Shown: in pieces, positions 24,069 through 34,554 of the stretch
How positions within the stretch are numbered: the stretch's first letter is position 1
Layout: the number at the start of each line of letters is the position of its first letter
Assembly: GCF_026213295.1 (NCBI RefSeq)
Contig: NC_079419.1
Span: forward strand, 8,825,624 to 8,889,623
Length of the DNA stretch: 64,000 bases
Direction: 5' to 3'
DNA from: Gadus chalcogrammus
Lineage: Eukaryota; Chordata; Actinopteri; Gadiformes; Gadidae
Translations under genes and position numbers: made by a program
Notes under the pieces: generated by a model
Seen by the model: only the letters and a program-made list of their open reading frames with translations
Told to the model about the DNA's origin: nothing
The model's database searches: none

Positions 24069-24099
24069 CCCCCCCCCCCCCACACACACACACACACAC
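24069..24099. repeat. C run joined to (CA)n, copy A
   Basis: A homopolymer of C running into CA dinucleotides; copy B at 49702-49733 has a different C/CA split. Confidence 0.95.
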
Positions 24100-24959
24100 C
24101 GATCGCACACGTGATGGAACACACAGCAAGCATGCACCGTTGCAAGTGCAGGTATCCCTTGCACACAGCATCCTGCTCTAATGAGAACATACATTCTGCC
24201 TTTTGTCTGCAAATAAAACAGAACACGATACCGCCATTGAGGCACGACATTCTGGAACAAAAACAAAAAAACGCGGAGCAACGGCTACTAAATCAACACT
24301 CTGGGTGAATCCATCACTGCGCACACATCAACAATTCAAATCTCAACACTCCCCTCCCCCAAAACCAAAAAAACATAAACGCAAGCTAATCCAGTAGACT
24401 GCTAGAGCTGTGGCATCAGGGCTCAGGCAGACTCAGAGTGGGGGACCAGAGGGTAACTGCTCTGCCATCTGGCCGGGGCTGGCCATCTAACCAGCTCCTC
24501 CCTGTGTGGCTGGATTAGATTTATTGAGGCAATGAGCCCCCCACCCCGGCCTGAGATTTGATATATGTGACCCAACTCCCCTCCAAGATAAGAGCAGGGA
24601 TAATGCAAAAGAGCACCTTCTGCCTCTCAGAGGTCACGTGAAGACGACGAAAGGGAGAGGAGGAAGAAAGAAAAGTAGAGCCAAATGAGCTTACGGGCGA
24701 TGGCGTATTAAGATTCTCCCCGGATAAGCTGCCTACCAGCTGCTTCATGATGAAGGTAGCTTGTGTGGTGAATTGGCTAATCGCTATAAAAAAAGAAATA
24801 CAAATGTCTTCTAAATGTGGATGTGGTTGACTGACTAGCAACGACTATTCCTATGCTGCGTAGCAAGTCACAAGGAAGCATGGTTGCATAAATACTCGTC
24901 ATACCAACCTCATTGGATATCTATTTTAGTAGACGGCATTCATAACTTCAAAAAATAAA

Positions 24960-25322
24960 GTATGCACAGACTACAGGTTGCTTACGATTGTTTTAGGATC
25001 TTACTTAAAAGACCTAGGTGGAGTAGTGCAAGTGAGCTATTTGTGAATGCAGGAGTTAACACCTTACAAGCTTTATTGAGGAACCTTATGTACAGATTTA
25101 TCTGTCGCCTGAATAACTCAAAGAATGAAGTCATAATGCTGCTGTCGAACCCAAGTTATAGCGCAGTACGCTACCAGTCATACCTTTGGAGGCATTGGTA
25201 TAAGTGCCTTTTATAATTGGTTGTTATGTTTTTATTATTTATGTGTGTGTTGTCTATTTCTTGTATTGTATGTTTTTAAATGGACCTTGAGTCTAATAAT
25301 AGAAGGATGATGACGATGATAA
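24960..25322 (+). mobile_element. LINE 3' fragment: C-terminus of a CR1/L2/Rex-type reverse transcriptase, copy A
   Basis: An open frame at 24962-25216 encodes LQVAYDCFRILLKRPRWSSA, then SELFVNAGVNTLQALLRNLM, YRFICRL and a final RYQSYLWRHW-Y. The pattern 'VAYN-FRIL--PR--SAS-LF---V---QA--R---Y-F--R' is characteristic of the end of ORF2 in fish non-LTR retrotransposons of the CR1/L2/Rex group. A short T-rich UTR and a GATGAT-type tail follow, so this is a 5'-truncated copy, as expected from aborted target-primed reverse transcription. It is antisense to ntng1. The last 85 codons are still open, suggesting fairly recent insertion. Copy B: 50598-50962. Confidence 0.8.
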
Positions 25323-25564
25323 CACCTTGCCTGAATCGAAATGACCTCATGTATTCAAAATGAGTGTACGCATATCAAATGATCGGCGACAGAAGAACGT
25401 CAGCAATAACAAACAAGATATTGATTCTATGTTTGTAACGTCATCACCAAAATATACAATTTCATGTTTGCCATCTAAACAGAAAAAAGAAGTGTATCCT
25501 AAGATGCCCATTAAAGACGACAACAACAACAGATATTATTACACGGCTTTACAGTAATACTCAC

Positions 25565-25737
25565 ATATATTGGCCGTTCCTTTTGGTATGGGCAGGTAGG
25601 AGCCCACGCTCCAGGCCCTGCCGTGGTAATGTCTCTTACAGCGGCTGCAGTCGGGTCCTGTGGTGTTGTGCTCACACTCACAGCCCAGCCTGCCCTTGTC
25701 GTACACACAGGTGTTGGCATGCAGGTTGCACTTGCAC
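25565..25737 (-). CDS. ntng1: ntng1 laminin-EGF domain 1 exon (copy A)
   Basis: A 173-nt exon with acceptor TTCATCTTAG and donor AATATAT|GTGAGTAT. It encodes CKCNLHANTC, CECEHNTTGPDC, SRCKRHYHGRAWS and ends YLPIPKGTANI, with the last T starting the next cysteine codon. The eight-cysteine CxC...CxC...C laminin-EGF pattern, and the near identity to human netrin-G1 over NLHA, CECEHNTTGPDC and SYLPIPKGTAN, fix the family. It contains an N-linked glycosylation site (NTT). The laminin N-terminal domain that binds the NGL ligand should be encoded further right (upstream on -), but no such exon was recognised before the gap or in 57067-64000. Confidence 0.95.
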
Positions 25738-28200
25738 CTAAGATGAATGGATAGGCGAGAAGGGGGGAGAAAGACACAGGAGGTGTTAATAATAGATTAT
25801 TTTTTCCTTTCTGTCTGGCATGGGTAAAAGCTCTCGTTGTGTTTTTTTTGTGTTTTGTATCCACGGCTTTTCGATTTTATTTTAATTTATTTATTCATTT
25901 ATTTTAATTGTAGTCCTAGAGCGTTATCAGATTTGGATGGTGGCCCTGCAAAGCCTCATTATGCATCCATTTCCAAAAAAAAAGAAAAGAGAAGAGTAAG
26001 GAAAAAGGGAAAAAAAAACATGGCTAAATTCTGACTCTTCCCCGTGGAGAGAGACATCAGAGGAAATCGGTTCCCATTAGCCACTTTCAGTGCTAAATGG
26101 AAGGCGCTGCGTAATGGCAGCTAATTGAAGAACAAACCGAGGCGCCGGTAACGAGGTAATGGTTTAAAGAAGGAGATGCCAGACGCCGACTTTACCCCCA
26201 GCTCTGACAAGCTTCTCTTGAGAAACAGGAGGCAGGCTTCTGAGTTAGTGCGATGTGAAACGCAGGGCCAACCTGCAGCCACAAGCCCCCAGCGGTCAGC
26301 TGTGTCAGTTATTAGGTGGAGGGAGAAGAGATCTCTGGCAGACCTGACAGATGCTCCAGACAGGTAAGTGAAAATAAAAAATGTCTGACATTCTTCTTCT
26401 TCTATATCCTACCACGCAAAAAGCCCAAACGTTTTCTGGGAGTAGAAAAAAAGAGAGGGTGGAAAAAAAAGGATACCAATATATCATCAGCCTGCGAAGA
26501 GGGAATTGTTTGGAGATAGTTTGAGGTTCACTTGTGTGAAGGATCGAGGCTTGAACTCCCTCGACGGACAGCGGGTAAATTGTGTGGAGAGAGTGCAGAA
26601 TTCAGCCCACTCATTTTACTGAGGGCTGTTTTCATCCGGTAACAAGCTCTGGAGGAGGCCATGCTGTTTGAAGTAAAACACAGCCCTTCTACATCGTCCT
26701 GTTTACAGCATGTGCTCGAAAAACACATTAAATGACCAGACACACAAACAGGAAATATGCCACTTCTATCATGATGATGTCGTTGTGCTGCAAAGATCAA
26801 AACAGCAATGCAAAGTTTTCGGTCAAATACATGAAACAAACCAAATTAACCAAACTTTGAAATTGCCTTGCAATCGTCCCGAAACTTGAAACACAATCTA
26901 CATTTTTCAATAAAAGCTTAAGTTCATAGATATATTATCGAATCAAAATCAATTATCCCCCCCCACCTCCGCATCCATACAGGAAACATGCAGTGGAATA
27001 CCTCTGCATGTTTTTTGCCATCCGAGATTCAGGCAGCGTCATATTCCGTCTGTACTCAAATATAATCCCCCAGTGTGTGATTCAGCCCCCGAGAGAGGTA
27101 AAAGGTTACGCTGGGTGACCTCTGGATCACGGAGAGCTTGGTGTATTTAGAAAACATTTGAGACATAGGAGTCGATCCGAAACCCTAGCCTTCCCCAAGC
27201 GGCGTCAGATGTATCGTTGTTTCATAGCAGTGCCTGTGTTTGTTTGTACTACCGCCTTCCGAAGGGAGGATTTCTCCCATTTTAGACCTAAGTGATAGGG
27301 ATCTGTTGCCCACGTCGCTCAGGAACTCAAGGCAAGAGAGAAATGATGGGATCAGTCCGCAGCCCTTCTTCTCTAATTGACTTCCGGGCCTTTGTGACAT
27401 AAAAGACTGATGGATAGCTACATTGTTTGAAGGACACTGTAGTGCCTGTAGAGAATGAGGTTTATCTGTACCAAATTAACATGTTAATGAGCTGTGGTAT
27501 GGGGGATTTGAAAAACGCTAACGACGATTACGACAGAAATAAATACAGCTTGCGGCTGTCCACTTAAGTCTTCTCAAGCAACTGGGTGTTTGTTTTAAAT
27601 TAAACACGGTTCTACTTTTTGTAATCTTTTAATCTTGCAAAAGTTGTAACAACAGATGCTGTGAATGGGCAAATATTCCGTCTCATAAAAAAAGGTTTGG
27701 AGGACTATTTAGTTAAAGTAAGACATAAAATAAAAAGTGTAAGTAAATGATTTAGCACATTTTTGCACTTTTCATTACATTGAGTAGCAATCCGAACTTA
27801 AGTTGCCTGTCCAAACTGACCTATCTGTTTCCCATCGGCTTGGTTCTGGACACACGATGAGGAGAAATGCTGTCGTTGTGATGAACGGTAGGAAACTTAT
27901 AGTTTCACTGACTGCAACAACAGACTGCATAATCATTGGAAATGTCATTACATGTTAGACCTACTTTAGGAAAAGCAGCCACAAGCATATTTTTTAATCA
28001 AACATTCTGTCGTGGAATTACATTTTATTGCTTCAAGAATGCGTCATTGGTGTATTTTTGATGAAGGGAATTTAGGGATATGTCACAACCAAAATTAAGT
28101 GGGTGACAAGAGCCATAATGTTGTGATTGATCGTATTATTGAATAAAGTCCCTACACCAGTTTGTGACTTCCACAAATGACAATATAACAACTTTGGGTT

Positions 28201-28230
28201 TTCCGCATACAATGTGTATTGTATGCGGAA
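28201..28230. other. Perfect 13-bp hairpin, copy A
   Basis: TTCCGCATACAAT, loop GTGT, then ATTGTATGCGGAA: a perfect inverted repeat with 13-bp arms and a 4-nt loop. No transposon ends were found around it. Copy B has the same hairpin at 53846-53875. Confidence 0.9.
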
Positions 28231-28675
28231 TTGAGATAATACTTTTTCAAACTTTTGAGAATAAAGATTGGAAGAGGAGTTTAAGAAACTACCCTTCTTA
28301 ACCTCCATAATAAAGAATCGATGCTGCACACGTCATATTTCTCACCGACTTCAGTCCGCCTTCATTTGGTTAATGAAAAAATGAATGATAGTCTGCAGTC
28401 GCCAACTGAAAGTGTCATTAATTAAACAGAGATCATTATGAAACAGAGATCAGCACAATATCAAACATTCTAAACATCATGGCTGCCTTTATTGGCAAAG
28501 TATCGGTGCTGACCTTGCTAGAGCACAAACCTGTTCCAATTACAAACGTATGATGCAATTACGGAGCTGGTGGGAATAACGCCTGCAGGGACAGTTTCAT
28601 TCCCGTCCCTAGGCAGGGGTGGGAGTGTAAGATAAGCAAAAACCAATTGAATCAGGGATTTTCGCCGCTAATTCA

Positions 28676-29010
28676 CAAATGCATTTTAGTATAATGGAAC
28701 CTCCAAGTTCACTTTTGTTATCCAAGTGGTGTTATCAACTGGCACAGAACAAATGCCTCTGGATGCAATTGGACAGGCCACTGGCCAATCAGATCAATGA
28801 AACATGTAACACATCAGCGGCAGCCATCTTGGTTGTTTATGAAAATTGCCTCAATGGCGCTTCCATAGGGTGCTTCTCTGGTCAGTCATCGTGTTAAACC
28901 CGCCCCATTTTGGAAGTGATTGGCCCGTGCCGGGCCAGGTCTACTGGATATCTGTCTGAAAGGGTTAGGGAACCAGATGCATATGCCGATTTGTCTGGTT
29001 CCCAGTCTAG
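28676..29010. mobile_element. Probable non-autonomous DNA transposon remnant, copy A
   Basis: Shares GCCATCTTGG...GAAAATTGCCTCAATGGCG with the element near 3965. It also contains a 10-bp inverted repeat GGGAACCAGA (28968-28977) / TCTGGTTCCC (28994-29003). Ends not defined. Copy B: about 54322-54656, inverted repeat 54614-54623 / 54640-54649. Confidence 0.4.
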
Positions 29011-30265
29011 GATGAAATGTTAGCAAACAGGGGATTTTTGATCAGGCATGAGATTGCTGTATATGGTGCCCCCTTGCTTATACCAAGTTTCACTTAAGAA
29101 AGAAATGGCTCATGTGAGAATGCACATAGAGTTATAAGCAGATGAAGGGCATTAAACATTTAGCATTATTCAAATTTCCGAAGTTAGACTCTTGGATGAC
29201 ATGTTGACGGTGTGTTTAGACTCTTGTTGACGAGAATATTTAGACTCTTCAAATACATTTAATTAGTATATACATTGTTGTGATTGAATTAGATTTAAAT
29301 TGAAGACCGTAGAAAAAAATTTAAATTAACTTTATTCACAGTGTCTGGTACTTTTATTTATACTCAATAACCACTTGTTACATCACAATGTTATTGTGTT
29401 CAATTGTCAGTTACTTATTCAAATGCATTCCAGATATTATACAGGAGTCAAATAATTTAAAATAACAATGACATTACGAACGTCTTTAAACCATCAAATT
29501 GAATTGGTTTAGCAGCTTTCCAAGTGTCGAACAAAGTGGCTTTAAAAATGTCTTGTTTTTAATGCCCTGCCTGTTGAAATAATAACATATAAACATCTTT
29601 ATACAACAATGAATAACTATTTAAATGGGGAAAGGTTGGTCAGGTGTATTCATCTGCACTGAATGCATGTAAGAAGGGTGTAAGAAGGGTTTGCACATCA
29701 AGTTGAAGTTCTGGCCAAATACAAGATACAAAACAATGCTTTGCTTTCGGTAAAGGGTTAGTAAATGACATTATAGACAAAGATGGCGAGTGGAACTGGT
29801 GGTACTGTTGTGTTGGAATGATTGGTCAAGGCAAACATCCTCACTGACTATGACACGCTGAACCCCTCCCTTGTAATTATACGGGCATTGATTTCCACAA
29901 CCCCTTCCCGTCAGCAGGCACATACCACTTTCCCATCTGGAGATGCGCCAAGGTGTGGTTAATCAGGCCGTATCACAAAACTTCACAAGCTAACCTTTAC
30001 ATTTTTGATGGGTTTTGTTGACATCTTCGGCGTATCACCGCCTCGCAATTACCTCCTCTCTCCCACATACAACCTCCAGAATCTGGGTGTTGTTGTCATG
30101 GTATTGAATGGCTTCATCAGGGTGGTTTTGTTTAAATTGTCAACTTTACATACACTACATAATGGGTTGGTTATCCTGACAGCTATGTGAGTGTGCTATT
30201 CTTGGGTTTGCCTGTTGTTATAGGGGCTTTGAGTCTCTCACACTGGTGATGGTGGGTGCTTCTTT

Positions 30266-30448
30266 TCAGGTTGAGGTAGGCTTCCTCACATGTCCGTCTG
30301 ATGCCCAATGAGTCTGAGTGTGGGGACAAACATGGCAGGCACTGAGTCGCTCTGGCAACTCTGGAGTATCCTCTAGCAGAGACTCAGAGGCTGTGTCAGT
30401 GTCAATGTCTTCATGCTGGTAAGAAGACATGGATGTCTTCTGTGAGTT
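30266..30448 (-). CDS. Unidentified open segment, acidic then Cys/His-containing (copy A)
   Basis: A - strand frame preceded by TTCATCTAG (acceptor-like) that reads NSQKTSMSSYQHEDIDTDTA, then SESLLEDTPELPERLS and ACHVCPHTQTHW, ending in TGA after 60 codons. It has an acidic Ser/Thr-rich start and a CxxC...H...H-like end. I do not recognise a family. It could be a terminal exon of a small gene or of a mobile element nested in the ntng1 intron, on the same strand as ntng1, or chance. It is open and almost unchanged in copy B (55924-56106), but as the copies are probably alleles that carries little weight. Confidence 0.25.
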   Translation of the reverse strand, partial: NSQKTSMSSYQHEDIDTDTASESLLEDTPELPERLSACHVCPHTQTHWASDGHVRKPTST

Positions 30449-30646
30449 CTAGATGAAGGACAGAAGAAAGCAATATTTAACACATATTTTCTTCGATGAT
30501 TGTCATCTTATGAAAATGACTTGTATGTAACGTGTGTTTAACTCTTTTTAAAACAAAGTTGGACTATACTTGACTTGAGAATGAACCCTAAGCCTGGAAG
30601 TTATGACATCTTAATCGTTATTTACTCAAAGCTCTACCTTGACTTG

Positions 30647-30922
30647 TCAATTGGCTTGTCTTGACAAAGAAAAATAGCCTCTAGCACTGCTACTGAACCC
30701 ACTGACTTTGTCTCGGATTGCCGTCAACTGGCTTTTTGTGTCCTTCCTGAGGTTGATCTCCCTCTTAAAAAAACCTGCTCTTGCTGGTTTTGACCTCTCT
30801 CTCCGTCTGTTCCGAGAGGCTTCTGATGTGGTTTCTGGCTCCTCTGTCTGCCCCATCCGAGCATACAAAACCTTAAGTAGTATTGCTGCTGAATGGATGC
30901 AACCTGACTCTAGATTGCAACG
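30647..30922 (-). CDS. Unidentified open segment, basic (copy A)
   Basis: 91 open codons on the - strand, including AAILLKVLYARMGQTEEPET, SEASRNRRRERSKPARAGFF, then KREINLRKDTKSQLTAIRDK. Composition is highly charged and protein-like rather than repeat-like, and the segment lies just upstream in the same orientation as the open segment at 30266-30448. No motif allows a family call, and no clean donor joins the two in frame because a TGA precedes the nearest donor-like site. It may be a decayed gene or transposon ORF. Copy B: 56305-56580. Confidence 0.25.
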   Translation of the reverse strand, partial: RCNLESGCIHSAAILLKVLYARMGQTEEPETTSEASRNRRRERSKPARAGFFKREINLRKDTKSQLTAIRDKVSGFSSSARGYFSLSRQAN

Positions 30923-31276
30923 TCAGATGTAAAATGTGATAACATGCTGCTAATCTCCTTACATAGATAACATTACAACGTAGCTCACGTAACAATGGTG
31001 GTTAACTCTTAATGTTTGTTAAACATTTTGCCATTTGATAACACGTATACCACAACAATCACATAGATATAAAAACGTATGGTTAATGGCTAACTTAATG
31101 GTTGACAAACACTTTAAAATGTGAGATTTATGTTACTTACCAAGCCATGTGTGTGCAGTGCGCCGTCAAGATGTAGCTGTTACAAACACACAAGCCTGAT
31201 ACTGATACAAGCCTGTTTGCTTCTGGCTTAACCGCTGGCTAGCAGGACTTTTGATCACACAAAACTATTTCTCTTA

Positions 31277-31352
31277 AGACAAGGCAAAGCAAGGGAACTT
31301 TATTTAAATAGCACTTTCAGATACAAGGCAGACTCAAAGTGCTTCAAATATG
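31277..31352. mobile_element. Dispersed fish-type repeat fragment at the contig edge, copy A
   Basis: GGCAAAGCAAGGGAACTTTA, then TTTAAATAGCACTTTCAGA and ACAAGGCAGACTCAAAGTGC. This matches the common teleost dispersed motif 'AAGGCAA...ACTTTATTTATATAGCAC...CAAAGTGCTT'. It ends about 50 bp before the N run. Copy B: 56940-57011. Confidence 0.55.
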
Positions 31353-31400
31353 AAGCATACAATGTTTATATGTGAAGCTGGATTTCTCGATCGGTTGTAT

Positions 31401-31500
31401 NNNNNNNNNNNNNNNNNNNNNNNNNNNNNNNNNNNNNNNNNNNNNNNNNNNNNNNNNNNNNNNNNNNNNNNNNNNNNNNNNNNNNNNNNNNNNNNNNNNN
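31401..31500. other. Assembly gap of exactly 100 N
   Basis: The fixed round length is typical of a scaffolding gap of unknown size. It is bounded by the end of copy A and the start of copy B, and both flanks are duplicated sequence, so there may be no missing DNA here at all. Confidence 0.98.
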
Positions 31501-32269
31501 TATACAACGATGTGTCTGGCTTATGATTCAAAGGATGAGATTGAACAGTGCTAACCTTATTATCCAGCCTAGCGTGTGCTGTTTGCCCCCCCCTCCCACC
31601 TATTTCTAAACGATTCATGCTAATGAAAAGAAGAAGGAGAAGTTTATTTGTATTATATTTTGCATTGGTTTGTGTTAACCTCGACTATTTCCGTTTTGAT
31701 GAAATGATCTAATGTGGATGCATTAGATGTGCAATGCACTGCAACCGAGTACAAAGACAATGATCTCCTACACGCATGATATTTTACATAATCATCGTAA
31801 TGACCATCATTATGTATTTTTGTCATTCAACTATTGTTATATAGTGAATATAACTTATTGGTTGACCCATAGACCACAGCCTTCCCAATGTTGCATCGGA
31901 CGGTGTGTGCAAAAGATGGACTGGTCGGCAGTTTTATAATTACTTAAGTCAAGTTAAAAAAATGTGAAATTAATATTCTTCCTTTTGCAATTACATCTTG
32001 CCTCAGCATGCTTTGCTTGTCAGCTTTCTCCGTTGAGTCTACAGATGTACCCTGACTATAGTTGCGGTGCTTGGCTCAACCAAGACTATTCGATCTGTAG
32101 ATCGAGAAATAGAAACGTGTATAGCCTAATGGAAAGACATATAATAATATAATCGTACAATAACGTAAACTGCTAAGATTCATAACTCTCTACTCTGTCC
32201 TGTATTCTTTGCCCACAACCTCTCAAACACATTGTTGTACAATTTTCTACCCAAATACATGAATACATG

Positions 32270-32294
32270 TAATTAATTAATTAATTAATTAATT
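32270..32294. repeat. (TAAT)n microsatellite, copy B
   Basis: Counterpart of the copy A tract at 6567-6592, with nearly the same number of units. Confidence 0.9.
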
Positions 32295-34427
32295 AGTGTC
32301 ATTATTATTCCCGATAGAATATCGGGGAAGAGACAAGCTGTTACTGAATCTACAACCAGCTTGCCTCAAACACAGCATGTATCAGGGTCCATGCTTCTGC
32401 TTTCATTAGAGCTGGCATTTTAAGGGCAAACCAACAGCAACACCACCTATATATTGGTTTGCATTCGATCCATCCCTCTATAGGTTACATTATATTGCTA
32501 ACTTCCTATTGGCTATGGGTACGCAGGACCTGCTGAGCGCCTTGGTGCGACGCAGCGGGTAGCCCTGCCCCCAGAATGAAATAATCAGGAGACAGTGGGT
32601 CAGTTGTCTTGTAAAGGGCAAGTAAACCCCTGTTCAAGCAAGAAAACCAACACCCAGGAGATAAAAAAAAGTGGGAAAAAGTCGTAAAGGTTTAAAAAAA
32701 AAGCCATATCGGGTTCCATTGGAGTCGGTGCGATGGGGTCATAACAAATGTTACACCCGTTCAGCACCAATAGTAAACTACCACTTTGCAGACAGATCCC
32801 TTGTATATGACAAAATACTTTCCCTTGTTTAGAGGGTGAAAATGTGAGTATGTGCGTGTGAGTGTGTGATTTTGTGTGTGATAGAGTGAGAGTGTGGGTT
32901 TTCCGGGTGTGTGAGGGATTGTGTAAGCGTTGGTTTTCAAGAGAGAGTCTGAGCATGCGGTAGGCTGTGCATGTCTGTCAGATAAGAAGGGAGGGATGAA
33001 GAGTCCCCCAAGGTCAGGAGAGTGACAGAAGAATGGGAGCGAGGAGTCCATACATCATCTTCATCCCTTAACCCCTGCTCCCTGCCGCTTGGCCCCTCTG
33101 GGTCTCAGACTGGGGGTTAAACAGGGATTAAGTCAAGTCGGGATGGACCAAAAATACAAAGAGCTTGCCAGCGAAAAGACCAGACTCTTTTTAAAGATGT
33201 GATGAATTTTTCATAAGCGATTTATATGCATCTGTCGAATCGTAGTCGCCTTGACCCCGGCAGTAATACTTCCTTTTTTTTTTACAAAGACATCTGACAT
33301 CAAACCCTACATGTGGCTATAGCAGAGCTGAAAGCCCATGATTCAAACTCAACTGTGTCTGGTAAACTCACTATTGTGATCATGTACTTTTGAGATAATA
33401 TCAGAGAAAATCGCTTATGGTCTGATCCCAGTCAATAGAATGTGAAGTGGCTCTTTTATTCTCCATTTGTGTTTCATCAATTCTGGAGAAAATAAATCTC
33501 TGTTATCGGGACGTCAAACCAGCAGTCAACACAAGACAAGTTTAGACAGTCTGGAAAAATGGTCTCATTGAATTCTCCTCCTTCTTTGGAAGGAGTTTGA
33601 AATTACCTCAATGAGAAAAAAAGAGGGCAGTCATAGAAAAGATATATTGCATTTGAAAAGAAAACTCGTCTCCAAGTCTCTGCCTCCCTGTGTGGCATTG
33701 CCATCTCCACCAGGGCTCTATCAGCACTATCCAGCAATTAAGATCTCAGAAGATCAAAGCACTCTAAACGTGCTAATCCTCAGAGAGCCACTGCTCTCTA
33801 TTTCCCTCCCCTACACCCGCTCCCTCTACCATCTCCCTCTCTCTCTCTCTCCCCCCGTGCCTCAAATCTCTCCCTCCTTCTGCACGCACTGCACTTTGAC
33901 GCCTCAACGCAACCGTTCCACCCGACTGGGGCTGAGGTGAATAAAAGTTCATTAACGTTGAAACCTTTTCCATATCCCCATCTCTAATTTGCCACGGAGA
34001 GAGTGCTGGATTTCAAACAGGGTCCTAGAATATAATTGGCCATCATGTTCGGCGAACAATGAAAAACACTTTAATCTGATGGCCACATGCCGACCCCGAA
34101 ACGTTTAAGACCGTGGGAGCGCGCGCGGACGGTCGTGGGAGAGTTTTTAAACGGCGCACCAATAAGGACAGTATCGACTAGGTCCTCATAAAAAAGTAAC
34201 AGCGCAACAAGCACGCTTCCGCGAGGTGAAGCGGTGCGTTGGCGCGACGCCCGCAGCTGACGGTCTTGGAGGTCATAGCTGCTCAAAGGAGCGTACCGCG
34301 GCTCGCTGCTTAGCGGTTGGCCATTATCATAGGAAAGCAGAGCATCTGCCCGTGACTCCCGGGGGCAGGTTTAACGAGGTGGTGCCACTCGTCGTCACGC
34401 CGACCTGGACTTGGCAGGCCTCTCCCT

Positions 34428-34436
34428 TTCTCTCTC

Positions 34437-34490
<54 letters not shown>

Positions 34491-34554
34491 GTCCTCTGTC
34501 TCTCTGTCTCTCCTGTCTCTCTGTCTCTCTCCTCTCTCTCTCTCTTCTCTCTCT
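34428..34554. repeat. (CT)n microsatellite with CCT interruptions, copy B
   Basis: Same site as 8742-8872 but broken by frequent CCT steps not seen in copy A. The irregular single-base pattern looks like consensus error in a low-quality contig end rather than true repeat evolution. Confidence 0.9.

Larger units (their letters stand above)
25738..31400 (-). other. ntng1 intron upstream of LE1 exon, copy A
   Basis: Apart from the repeats and the two open segments listed separately, no exon was recognised. 26040-26340 is balanced, complex sequence with several TAAT-type sites (CTAATTG, GGTAATGG) that could be a conserved noncoding element. 26958-26966 is a C run. Confidence 0.5.
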
